This document shows, piece by piece, positions 1 through 9,747 of a DNA stretch of 29,876 nucleotides. The notes under the pieces were generated by a model. It did no database searches and was not told the DNA's origin. It was given only the letters and a program-made list of their open reading frames with translations. How positions within the stretch are numbered: the first letter of the stretch is position 1; the number at the start of each line of letters is the position of its first letter. This DNA comes from Moniliella sp. 'wahieum' (Eukaryota; Basidiomycota; Moniliellomycetes; Moniliellales; Moniliellaceae), in assembly GCA_003971905.1 (NCBI GenBank), contig RSEE01000179.1:1-29876 (forward strand). Reading direction: 5' to 3'. The translations under genes were made by a program, and so were the position numbers.

Positions 1-1198
1 GATTTGGTGGAGCGTAAGCCAGGCGTAAGGATCATGGTGACGGGGAACCCATCCGCCCACATCGCATAGTACAGCCACTCCGGGAGCGCCGTCCATGGGG
101 AGAGTTGCGAGAGTCGCGCTCGTACAGATACTCTTGGTGAATGCATGACGAACCCAATCGCCGCGCCGGCCACAATGCCGACCAGACAAGTTACATTGCA
201 AGGGGGTGAAGTTGTGTGCGTAGCTGAACGCGGCGGGGACACTGGTAAAGGAGAGAAAGACGATGCCCCAGCAAAACGCGACCCAGAGAGAAAAACTCAT
301 GGTAATCGGCTCGGTAAACAGGATCTTGAAGGGACGCACGACGGCTTGACGAATCAACTCACTTAGCGGCGCACGGTTCTCTTCTTCCTTGTGGTGTACA
401 CCACGTTGCGACCTTCGCTTGGGCTTGCTTGGGAGACGACGAGCACGTTGCATTAGGATCACGTTCGAAACGTGACTCAACCACGGTGGCCGTCATGATC
501 ATTGCCATCACGCCCCCGGCATCGCTTGAAACCCAAACACCCACCGCCAGGTAGCCCCGCTCGTCACGATCGCCGAGGCGAACAGACCGCCCAAACGACT
601 GGCCCCCAAAGTTGAACAAGACAAACACGGCAAAGGGCAGGCCGCGTACGGAGGCAGGCCACATATCGGCCAAGCTGCCTCCACCATCGAGTTTCCACTG
701 CGGTCACGATGCCGAGGAAGAAGCGCGGGATGATGAGGCCTTCCACATTGTAGCACAACGCCAGGGGAATGAACATGATGGCGTACAGCCACGAAGAAAC
801 GAGGTACAGGTACCGACGTCCAATCAGTTCCGAGATGGGACTAATGGCCATGGGCGCCCGCAGACGCCCTGCATCAGGCTCAGTGTTCCGATCAAAAAGA
901 CGATATGGCCAATGTGGAACTTTCCTCAACTTGACTTCCGATGGGCTGTATGCCGATCCGCCAAGCCACATACAAACGCATAAGTCGAGAAGACAATCGT
1001 GTGAACCAGCGTCTTATGGGACCAGTTCTGCGGATTCGCCTTGTCGTCCTCATCAAAGTCAATGTAAATCGTCGTGGGTGTGCCGGATTGCGAAGCGACA
1101 GTGACCTCGCTTTCGGTGCTGGTATGATCGCCATCCTCATTGTTGGATTTCTGGGGATCACCCTTATAGCTTTGGGTAATCGAGGGGGCGGACGACAT
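1..1198 (-). CDS. MFS transporter, DHA1 (drug/polyamine H+ antiporter) type, partial and frame-disrupted
   Basis: A plasma-membrane proton antiporter of the fungal DHA1 group, probably exporting drugs or polyamines. The start at 1198 has a strong context (GCCACCATG), and the acidic N-terminus ends in NPQNWSHKT, the usual pre-TM1 motif of this family. The following segments are recognisable only by changing frame: SAYSPSEVKLRK (about 960-925), PMAISPISELIGRR (about 855-815, the loop after TM2), the TM stretch LYAIMFIPLALCYNVEGLII, RGLPFAVFVLFNFGG (about 645-600), WRWVFGFQAMPGG (about 545-510), NVILMQRARRL (cytoplasmic loop, about 465-430), and EPITMSFSLWVAFCWGIVFL (about 320-260). At least six single-base shifts are needed in 1.2 kb. 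The coding region runs off the left edge, so the last TM segments are not visible. The substrate cannot be deduced. Assembly errors and recent decay are both possible causes of the shifts. Confidence 0.8.
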
Positions 1199-1416
1199 GG
1201 TGGCGAGACGTCCCAGCGGAGAAGGCGGCAAGGCTGTGGTCGAGGCAGCAGGACGGACGAAAGAGCACACAAATGGGCTAAGGACGAGACGACAAGCGAC
1301 GGACGAGGAGAGGTTGGGTCGATGGTGGATACTAGGTTGGGGGGGGGAGGGAAAAGAAGGGAAAGAAGAAAGGGAGTGGGCTGGGTAAGCTGGCACAGCA
1401 GTCGGCGCCGGCTTTG

Positions 1417-1424
1417 TATATATA
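1417..1424 (-). promoter_or_regulatory. TATA box of the MFS transporter gene
   Basis: The palindromic TATATATA lies about 220 nt upstream of the transporter ATG on its strand. It is followed by a long C/T-rich leader, a common arrangement in fungal promoters. Assignment is by position and motif only. Confidence 0.45.
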
Positions 1425-1935
1425 CCCACACCGACTGAATCGCCGCCGATCCAAACCTTGGCACGGCGGGCTCCAGGCGGCTACCGGCGGCACTGGGTGG
1501 TGACGCGTTGACACACTCCGTGCTCGCACTCAGTTGCTCAACGTTCAACACCAGTCTGAGTACTGCGTTGGGTTGTTGAGTGCCCACGCACTCGAACACG
1601 CAGCACTCGCCCTCCCCATCGGCCAGGGCAGGCGAGGCAGGAGAGGGCGAGGCGCAGTGGGTGACGCGTGACGCTGGTACAACCAGGCGTGGGGACAGGT
1701 GACTGTGATGGCCGGTGCCCAAATTTGGGTGCGGGACACTGGCAACACGCGCGCTGGCGGCGGCTGCCTAGCCGCGTAGGCTGTGTGCCGCCGCCTGCCG
1801 CTGCCCACCGGCCACCCAACACCGGCACCAGGTCATCTGGGCATCCAGATGGAAACAGGCGCGCTGCCCAGACTGGATGGTGCTCGATGGCGACCAGTGC
1901 CGTGCGTTTGCGAGTAGCGGATCTCGACCATCGAT

Positions 1936-1962
1936 CAAGCTTCAAGCTTCAAGCTCAAGCTT
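1936..1962. repeat. Short tandem array of CAAGCTT
   Basis: Four head-to-tail copies of the heptamer CAAGCTT, the third lacking one T. Single CAAGCTT-like words recur at about 2333, 10254, 10500 and 11627, all outside recognised coding sequence. Confidence 0.8.
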
Positions 1963-4094
1963 CAAAAGGTGGAACCCTGGAAGGCACAACGTCCTGCCTG
2001 GCGGCACCCGTTTTTACCCGGTAATAGTAGAAGCGCTAAACATTGTGTGGTCAGTACTCAGTACTCAGTACCAGTCATACTGACTACTGTTGAGCCCTGC
2101 TGAGCATCGGGCCCTCACAATCCTCAGGGCTTCAACAGTCCACAGTTCCGCGAGCCTCTCTATCTGACGCTGAGGCTTATAGCTACTGTCCTAGGGCTAG
2201 TAACCTCTCAGGCACTCAGGCTGATCCCTCTAATGATTAATGAGCGATGATCGCAGGAACAGTGGAGAACGTGGTGGGTGGATACGTTGAGTCGGATCTG
2301 CGCAACTCCTGGAGACGAGTACCACAAACGCGCTTTCAAGCTTCGAATGCATATGTCCAGACATCAAGACTCTCAAAAGGGTTTAAGCAACCCTGATTAG
2401 CTGTGCCCCATGGGGTACTACCACGCTCGGGCCGAACCGAACCCGCTATACTATCACGTCGAACTTATGATCCATCGAGAGTCACTGTCACCATCCACCC
2501 CTCGCTTTTCGCAGAGTAGTAAAGCCCGATTATCTCTGCTAAGCGCTAAATGTGATAGGAAAAGCCGCGTATACAACGAGCGGCCGTTCCCTTCGTTCCC
2601 ACTGACCCGCGATGGAGAGGGCTTCTGCAACTGTAAAGCAGACCAAGGGATGATGGAAGGGCGAGAATAGTGGACAAGGTATAGGATATGAAGACCGAGC
2701 CTTTCATGTGGCCTTCTTCCGTTATACCACGGCGTTTGTTACAAATATGACCAATTTATGGCTTCCTGTATAGCCCTAGCAGGCCCCACCGTCTACCAGT
2801 AATCGAGACTAGGCAGAGTCACTAGCCACTAGTCAACAATAAAAACGTCAAACCATCACCTCTTGATGCTCTCTCCGCGGACACTCCTTGGCCACATGGA
2901 GCGGCCTGGAGCGGCCAAGGGCGGCCATGTATAACTGGGTAAATGTAGGTACACACACTGGGCGCGTTAAGCGTTTAAGGGAACTCCAAACGTCCTCGGG
3001 GCGGCGGGTGTCTGAGGCTCGGTGCTGACTATGTCTCTGACTCTCCGCATCTCACACACCTACTATCTCGCAAGGGAAACACCCAGCAGCGGCACTGGCC
3101 CAGTGCTGCGGCATGCCGGTTGAACGTTACGTTGAACGTTGAATATTGGACGTGCCTAGAGATTTGACGCGTTGATCGATGAGCGCTGAGCCTGAGCGCT
3201 CACATGTCACAGAGCGGCCAGCGAGCGCTCGCTGAGCCCAACGTAGCCCAACGCGGTCAGAAGATCTGAATGCATTGGCAGGATCCGATGTGTGTACAGC
3301 TTTAGTTGGGACCGCAGTTTGCTGCGGGGGCGCGATCATCGATCAGCGAGCAGCGCGCAAGCGCTCCGCGCCCTAGCAATGCCACTTGTCACTTCCTTGT
3401 GGACGCCCCCGCCGCCTGTCCCTGTTGTCGATTATCTCAGAAGCAGTATATCCTAGCCACCACATGAGGTACACCAGGGCACACACCCTGGTGCGCCCCA
3501 ACAGTGGAGTGCGCCCGGCCAGGCACACAAATGGGGCCCACACCGACCCGGCGCAGAGGGTGATGCAGACACGTGGATACTTCAGCATATTGGGTTGCAC
3601 CACAGCTTGCACCTTGCGTGTCTTTGCTTACCGTTAGCCGCTTAGCGCTTAGCCGCTTAGCATCCATCAGCTCTCGATGCGGCCGGCTGCTCTCTGCCCT
3701 CTTGATCTTACATGTTACTTCTGTTACTTCTTACGTTACATGCACACAACACTGCTGTAGTTTCTCGCTCCGTTGTAAATATATCGCCGATTGCATCATC
3801 ATGTGATGTATGGCGCCCCCGTTGGGACGGGGGGTCTTCTCGCGTTTTCCGGACGTAGGCATGACACGGAACACATGACATTTACTCTAGAAAATGGTAT
3901 ATTCTGCTACTCTTTCCCAATATCCCCCGGGGAGGTGGGGGTTTGTATAAGAGACTAACAGTCATTCGCTCGTGTAATGAAAAGCAAACGAAAGATTCAA
4001 CTGTTTGACTTGTTCGTGTCTCGAATTGACCGTGGTGATCCCGCGGACTCTTGGTTTCGACGTCTAGAGCCTCACTTCATGATTGAGTCCTCTG

Positions 4095-4103
4095 CTCTCC
4101 TTT

Positions 4104-4146
<43 letters not shown>
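4095..4146. repeat. Polypyrimidine tract with (TC)17 microsatellite
   Basis: An uninterrupted pyrimidine run whose core, 4111-4144, is (TC)17 preceded by seven Cs. It lies in intergenic DNA and is likely length-polymorphic. Confidence 0.9.
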
Positions 4147-4734
4147 GTTTTCTGCTGGACTTATAGTCCCACCTCCTGTCTTCGAAATACCATCGCATTC
4201 AGCTCTGCTGTACAACAGGTTTGAAGGGAGGCATAGGCCAACATCTGAGGGAAAGAAGGCTATTATTGCTGTGCTCGTTCTGGCGCATACCCAACCTCGC
4301 CACATTATGCTGTGGCGTCCCAATTAAGAGGTAATACCTCAGTCTCTATTACCTTCGGTCAAATCTGCCAATAATGTTCAGGCTCGATCAATCATGGATC
4401 GTCTGTCCTCTCTCCTCTGAGGGAACACACCCCTATGCTACTATAGGTGGATCCTCAGTCCGGGTGTTTTTCTTACTCCCTTGCACTTCCCCCTCTCTCT
4501 GCGATACTATATACTCGCTATGCCGTTTCTTCCACAGCAAACACCCCCCTTCGATCATCTGACTTATCTGAGCACACCGGCGGTGCCAATAGCCTTTTAT
4601 CCACAAAACACTGAGTCTGTCCTATGGACCTGGAGGCTACGACTTTTCTCGTTGTACACGAATGTTAAGCACGCACAGAGCAAAATGGTTTAGAGAAAAA
4701 GCATGTGGAACAAGGGCTGATTCGGCTATACAAG

Positions 4735-4828
4735 TCCTCGATGGTCCAACGGCTATGATGTGACGCTCTCACTGCGACGAATTGCAGGGAATACCGTCAA
4801 GACCCGGGTTCGACTCCCGGTCGGGGAA
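4735..4828 (+). tRNA. tRNA-Glu (anticodon CUC), with a 22-nt intron
   Basis: A complete cloverleaf can be folded. The acceptor stem TCCTCGA (4735-4741) pairs with TCGGGGA (4821-4827) with one wobble, and discriminator A is at 4828. The anticodon stem TGACG (4761-4765) pairs with CGTCA (4795-4799). The loop is CT-CTC-A, putting the CUC anticodon at 4768-4770. The T arm is CCGGG-TTCGACT-CCCGG. Closing the anticodon stem requires removal of an intron at 4772-4793, immediately after position 37, where eukaryotic nuclear tRNA introns lie. The intron contains GGG, which can pair with the anticodon as the splicing endonuclease requires. Pol III should transcribe it from internal boxes. PTH2 begins 175 nt downstream on the same strand. 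Confidence 0.93.
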
Positions 4829-4835
4829 TTTTTTT
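4829..4835 (+). terminator. RNA polymerase III terminator of tRNA-Glu
   Basis: Seven consecutive Ts directly after the discriminator base, the standard Pol III stop signal. Confidence 0.85.
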
Positions 4836-5003
4836 GGTGCCGAGATGCATGTGGTGGAACGGAAGGCGGAATGAAGGCCGCCTGGTCCACAACATTTCAG
4901 ACCAGCTGGGAGGATCGGTGCTGAAGCTGTGATGTGATGGGCAGGCCCGCATAAGGCCGACCTTCTTGGGCGAGCGGCCGGCGGTTGCTCACCGCCCAGC
5001 AAC

Positions 5004-5480
5004 ATGGCGTCGATGCTGCGCAAGATGGCCTCGGCCCTGGGCGGCGGCGGGCACAAGCTTGCGCTAGTGGTGCGGCAGGACCTGAAGATGGACAAGGCAA
5101 GACGGCCGCGCAGTGCTCGCATGCCACCCTGGTGCTACAAGGCTGCCCTCAAGCGCAACCAGTCGGCCGTGCATGCGTGGGAAGCGTCGGGCCAGGCCAA
5201 GGTGGTGCTCAAGTGCAAGGACGAGGTGGAGATGGTGGCTCTGGAGCGCAAGGCCAGGGAACGCGGCTTGGTCGCACAGAGCATCCATGATGCGTACGTA
5301 TTATCATCTCGTCTTGCGCTGGCGTCCGACCGCCGTCCGAGAAGCCAGTACTGATGCACACCCGCGCCGTCTCGCAGCGGCCGTACCCAGGTCGCGGCGG
5401 GCTCCCGTACCGTTCTGGGAATAGGTCCTGGCCCGATTGGCCAGATCGATATGGTTACGGGAAAGCTGGGGTTGCTCTAA
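5004..5480 (+). CDS. PTH2: Peptidyl-tRNA hydrolase 2 (PTH2 family), one intron, two frame shifts
   Basis: Hydrolyses the ester bond of peptidyl-tRNAs that drop off the ribosome, recycling tRNA. Exon 1 (5004-5293) encodes [15 protein letters not shown], then in a neighbouring frame [12 protein letters not shown], then back to [27 protein letters not shown] and [10 protein letters not shown]. The intron is 5294-5377 (84 nt): donor GTACGT, branch-like CTGAT near 5350, acceptor CGCAG. Exon 2 (5378-5480) gives [20 protein letters not shown], then [13 protein letters not shown] and stop, matching the conserved PTH2 C-terminus. About 130 residues, the size of the catalytic domain. The start is the first ATG in the family frame. 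Two nearby indels (about 5095 and 5130) leave an open frame but scramble the conserved GKxAAQCSHA motif. Gene identity is very firm; integrity as written is not. Confidence 0.92.
5294..5377 (+). other. Spliceosomal intron of PTH2
   Basis: GTACGT donor and CGCAG acceptor. Splicing here joins HDA to [11 protein letters not shown], exactly the conserved DAGRTQ junction of the family, so the boundaries are supported by the protein. Confidence 0.9.
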
Positions 5481-5695
5481 ACGTCCTGCCTATCGATGGT
5501 CACGGTGATACCCAACCTGTCGCTTCCGCAAAAAAAATAGTAGGACCAATCGTGCGCATCTATTACCGCTAAGCTTTCCTTGCCATCGGGGCCAACTACG
5601 GACTAGATGAAGCTGGCAGTGCGAAGCGCCAAAGACGTCTAAAATTCATCGGGCCATATGGGGCGTGAAAAGGCGGCTGGGGATTCGTAAATCTG

Positions 5696-8600
5696 CTACA
5701 AGAAGGGGGGTAGGTGGTGCGGACCGCCGGAAAACAAGGACGTTGAGTCGGAGTGCGAGGGCGGGGGGAAGGGGGGCAAGAGGTGAGGTGCTGCCTGAGG
5801 GACACCTTGGCCATCCTGGTCGTTGAGCAGCGTCAGGGGGAGGTAGCAAACCGAAGATGGTTGAGCTGGTGTACCCTGTGCGACGGGGCCGGGCACCCGC
5901 GCGACAGGCACGACAGGTAAGACCGGCGCAAGAGGTGCGACTCGCGATTGGACAGAAGTGACCGGAAGGACGGATGGGATCGAGGAGGCACGGGATAAGG
6001 CGCTCCTACGCTCGGTGAAAGCTGGCGAACCTGAAGCCGGGCGACCGTACATTGATGGCGAGGGACTAAAACCAGGTGGGAGAAAAGAGGTCCACTGCTG
6101 TCCGTCCAGGTCGTCGAGGGAGAGGGTATGGTGCGGAGGCGAGAGTGCTTGGGGCCCCTTGTCTCTAGGAGCCATCACACCGCCCTCCACCGTGTTGGCT
6201 AGAGTGCCGTCCTGCTGGAATTGGAGGTGAGGTCGGATAGGTTTTCTGTTTGCGAACGCAATCGAGTTGGCATGGATCTGGTTGGAAGCCGTGGGCGACA
6301 TAGGCGGGATGGGGATGGAGACTGAAGCAAAGCTCTGCAAGTCCATCCCATCCAACCCAGGGACGAGACGTGATTTGTCGGGCCTAAAAGCGAGGGCCCT
6401 ACTCCTCGAGGGCGGGGGGAAGTACAGGCCATCCAGCATTCCATCGGGATGGAACGGGGTGGAAGAGCCATCGGGAGCGAACCCATCCTCGATGGGAGTA
6501 CCGTCCGCTTCTCCTGTCTCCCCAGCCACAGGACGGGAGGATGATTCGGAAGCGGAACGGACATGTGGGTGCGGACCAATTTGCTGAGAAACCTAGCATG
6601 CAGCGCCGAGAGGTGAGTGGGGTAAGCTGCCATCACCTCCAAATGGTCGGCCGTGGAAGAGACCAGTTGAAGAATGTTCTCTTGTGGCATTAATGCGGTC
6701 AACTCGGACCTATTGAGTTTGAGAAGAAAGACGCAGGCGTAGGAGATTTGGACAAACTGAACGTCTGGTGCATAGCGAAGATGCCATCCCAAGGTGAGGG
6801 AGGAGAAATGATGCTCTTGGCCGCTTGAACGCAGCGAAGGTAGTCTGGGCAAATCAGAGGGGTGTCAGGCCTCAGGCGAAAAATATCGAGAGGGTAGGAT
6901 ACGTACAAGTGGTCCAATCGTGCGTATCACTCGGGTGGTCGAGACAATGCTGAAGCGCGAAAGAATGAAGAAGGAGAAGAGCATAACTTCCAATCATGGG
7001 CAAGCGCCGAACCATGCAGTACGCTTCCCGCCAAGTCCGTTCCGGGTCGGCATTTGCACCTTGTGTTGAAGTAAAAGGTGCTGCACCAGAGCGTGAATCG
7101 CCACAGCTGCCGCCCCGTCTTGCCCCCCTCCCCTGCTCATGATAGATGACTGCATGTCTTGATCAGGGTAGCAGGTCTTACTTTGGGCAAGGATGAGAGG
7201 GTCAGGCGGAGGAAACGGTGGGTCCCCACCAATGTATTGGCAGCTGCACTGATGGCATCCGGGGCGGAAGTGAGAGGGAGAACGGTGCCGATGTCCTCGG
7301 TGCGGTCCACGCATTCGGTTGCTGTGGACGGTGCGCGTGAGGCGATTGAAGCGGAAACCTGGGCTGTGAGCGGAGGGGCGTTTGGATCCCTTGGAGTCGG
7401 GAACCCGCCCGGGTGAATATCCTGCCACCGGTCCCACAGTGTTGCTGCCATGTGATGCGCCAGTCATCTAGTTGTTGGCCAAATAGCCCAAACACAGTGG
7501 TGAGATTGCCCGAGGGAACCTCACCGGATTCGCCAACCACATTTCCGGCAGAGCGCATGACCTCAAGGTAGCCCATTTGGCGAGTGAGGATGCGAAGTAA
7601 CTCCACCGTCGCCACCACACCCAACGTCCATGGGCGACGCGTCCGGGGCTGAAAGCCATTCGGATGCTGCTCTCGAATCACCTCGTCTTCTTGGATCATG
7701 CCGGGTTTGCCCATTACAGAGACAGCCAACGGTCCAAACAGTAACAATACAGCCAAGTGCGTTCACGATTGCGCACCTCCCAAGCCAAAGTAGGCCCACC
7801 GCGCCCCTTGTTCGGGTCTTTTCCTCTTCGGAGAGGCGAACCTTGCGATGTAAATTAAGGTCGATCCCCATCCGGAACGCGATACCTGAGAAACAGCATA
7901 TCATGTTGAAACGTTTTTGACGGCTGCCGCCAAAAGGAAAGCAAAGAAGCGCTTGTACACCTCCACTGACTTGACCCATCATGAAGAACGGTGAAGTGAG
8001 TTGGCGTGCATGAGCGTCGCACACAGGGTACCACTCGGGGCCACGGCGATGGAACTTGGATGCGACGGTGCAAATCGCTGCGTAGAGTAAGGGCGAGGCG
8101 CTGCTGAGGTACGCGGGAGTATGATACTCGTACGACAGAAAGGGGATGGGGGGCCAACGGGTAAAGTAAATCTGAAACACTCCTTAGCTTCCTCCATTGT
8201 CAAAAGGTTGCCATGGCTTGAATATGTTGCGCTTGCTCATCCCCCACATGCACCTCACGTAGGGAGATGGCGGCCATGTCGTTGAAAGAAAAGTAGGTTG
8301 GTCCTGCAACGCCTTGCGGGGGAGGAGTGCTTGAGCCGGTTGTTGTTGGGTACTTTCTCAGATGCCAGCATCTCCGTCGACTGCACCGAGTCAGATTTCT
8401 GTGATGGTTGAGCAAGGCAACGATCAGTAGGTCCCTCCTTAGAGCCAGAGGTCGCGGGAATGACCTGCCTGGTCGATCGGCACTGTGGCTGCAGACCAGC
8501 CTCGGCCAACAACCCGAATGGATCCAGCCTACCATCAGGGGCAGTGAGGGAGCGTCGGAGATGGGACGCTGGCTCATGGCAGGAGGGTACGGGACATTAA

Positions 8601-9747
8601 GAGCGACCCATCCAGCACAGACTCATAGGAATGATGGACTGGTACCCGTGGACGTGGGCGGTCTCCCGACGGATTGGAGCTAGAGCCGGAAATGCCGGCG
8701 GGAGATGCGATAGTAGGCACAGTGGGAGCCAACATGTCTGCATTTTTCGGCGAGCTCGTGGCCTGGTCCGAACGTGTACTCGACTTGCGCGGTACTTTCC
8801 CGCGGTTTGACGGCTCAAAAATGCACTCGTGGCCCACCAAACGACACCGTTTGCATGGTGGGCCCTGCTCTGCACCGACACAACGCATCTTGAGTTTGCG
8901 ACATGCAGACCGCCCGGTTTCCCCGGTGGCTTCGGAGGCGGGAGCCTGCGGCGCCCTTGTCGAAGTTGAGCGGTGAAGAGATTTGAGCAGGCTTAGAAAA
9001 CAGAGTCTGGATGCATGCTGACCAAGAGCCCACTGAGGCACGATGGGGGAAGAGCTGTTGTGAGGAGGTTGGGCCCGAGATAACAGAAGAGCGAGTGCGC
9101 GGGCGCTTGCGCATCGAGTCGTCATCGAAAAAAGACGAGCGGGGCTAGCGGGCTCGCTGGGAGGGGATCTTCAGGCAGAGCATCGGCTCGCAAAGTGCTC
9201 CACTCCACCCATCTTCCTGGGCTGGGGGAAGAGGTGTTGGGGGCGGACGGGGGGCGCAACCCTGGGGAGGAGGGAAGGGCCATGCGCTGGAAAGGGACCA
9301 GTTTCGGCTGGTTGTACGACAGGCCGGTATATGTAAGAGGGGTGACGCATTGTATGTTTTAGGTTCGGGCGGTGGGGGGAGGGCCGAGGCTGGGACTGAG
9401 ACGGTTGGGACTGGGGTGGGTTGGGACTACTGGGTGCGAGGAATGGGATTGGGATTGGGAGTGGGATTGGGGTCGGGGTTGGGATTCGGGTTGGGATTGA
9501 GATTGGGATTGGGATTGGGGCGGCGCGGAAGACGTCGAGGGGTCGACGTAGAAAGAAGGGACGGTCGTGGAGGCATGCACTGATGCCGAGGCAGCCGTGG
9601 CCGCGTCGAGCTCGTGTGCGAGTGCCAGTGAGGATGCCGGCAGCTGCAGGGACGCCGATATCTCGTTGGTGTCAAGCGGCGATGTCGTCGTAGCCAGGGG
9701 GGGCCTGCGCGATGTGCCGTCGGGTCGAAGGGGCTGTTGCTGGGCAT
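5696..9747 (-). CDS. Zn(II)2Cys6 fungal transcription factor, PriB-like, frame-disrupted
   Basis: A nuclear DNA-binding regulator; its targets cannot be inferred. In order on the minus strand: a Ser/Gln/Pro-rich N-terminus (about 9747-9150, including a Gln-Ser repeat), a basic MRKRPRTRSS stretch (9114), the zinc cluster CRKLKMRC...CKRCRLVGHEC (about 8905-8820), a Ser-rich linker with LLAEAGLQPQ (about 8510), then the fungal-specific regulatory domain: IYFTR (about 8170), HTPAYL, SPLLYAAICTVASKFH (about 8110-8060), IAFRMGIDLNLHRK (about 7890-7850), MGKPGMIQEDEVIREQ (about 7715-7670). Further on are YAPDVQFVQISYACVFLLKL (about 6770-6715) and a long disordered C-terminus ending at 5696. At least eight indels are needed. 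The start at 9747 (MPSNSPFDP) is the best upstream ATG; adding one C to the C7 tract at 9697-9703 brings it into frame with PLATTTSPLDTNEI. Starts at 9282 or 9114 are alternatives. Its 3' end faces PTH2 across 215 bp. Confidence 0.82.
9444..9520. repeat. Degenerate (GGGATT)n hexanucleotide array in the TF N-terminus
   Basis: Many GGGATT/GGGAGT/GGGGTC units on the plus strand. On the coding (minus) strand one frame gives Gln-Ser dipeptides and another gives Asn-Pro. The G-runs are spaced so that a G-quadruplex is possible. One base differs from a telomere unit, but this is coding low complexity rather than a true interstitial telomere. Confidence 0.8.

Larger units (their letters stand above)
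1199..4734. other. Intergenic region without a supported gene
   Basis: About 3.5 kb between the divergent MFS start and tRNA-Glu. The first 250 nt are the MFS promoter and leader. The remainder holds short open frames on both strands (for example 2410-2670 plus, 3373-3612 minus, 3977-4327 plus) with no recognisable domain. It also holds the CAAGCTT array at 1936-1962, a (TC)17 microsatellite, and scattered copies of short palindromic words found elsewhere in the window (TGACGCGTTGA at 1501 and 3165, the CAACGTTGAA type at 3129-3143, CACATGTCAC at 3201). I see no transposon terminal repeats or known RNA. Confidence 0.6.

Noticed and set aside
3977..4327. Open frame of 116 codons spanning the TC microsatellite
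   Set aside because: It is kept open by the (TC)n run, which reads Leu-Ser. There is no family similarity.
5958..6587. Plus-strand open frames opposite the Zn2Cys6 factor
   Set aside because: They are shadows of the disordered C-terminal region of that gene, with no motif of their own.
9444..9520. Interstitial telomere array
   Set aside because: The units are GGGATT-like, not TTAGGG, are degenerate, and fall within the low-complexity coding N-terminus.
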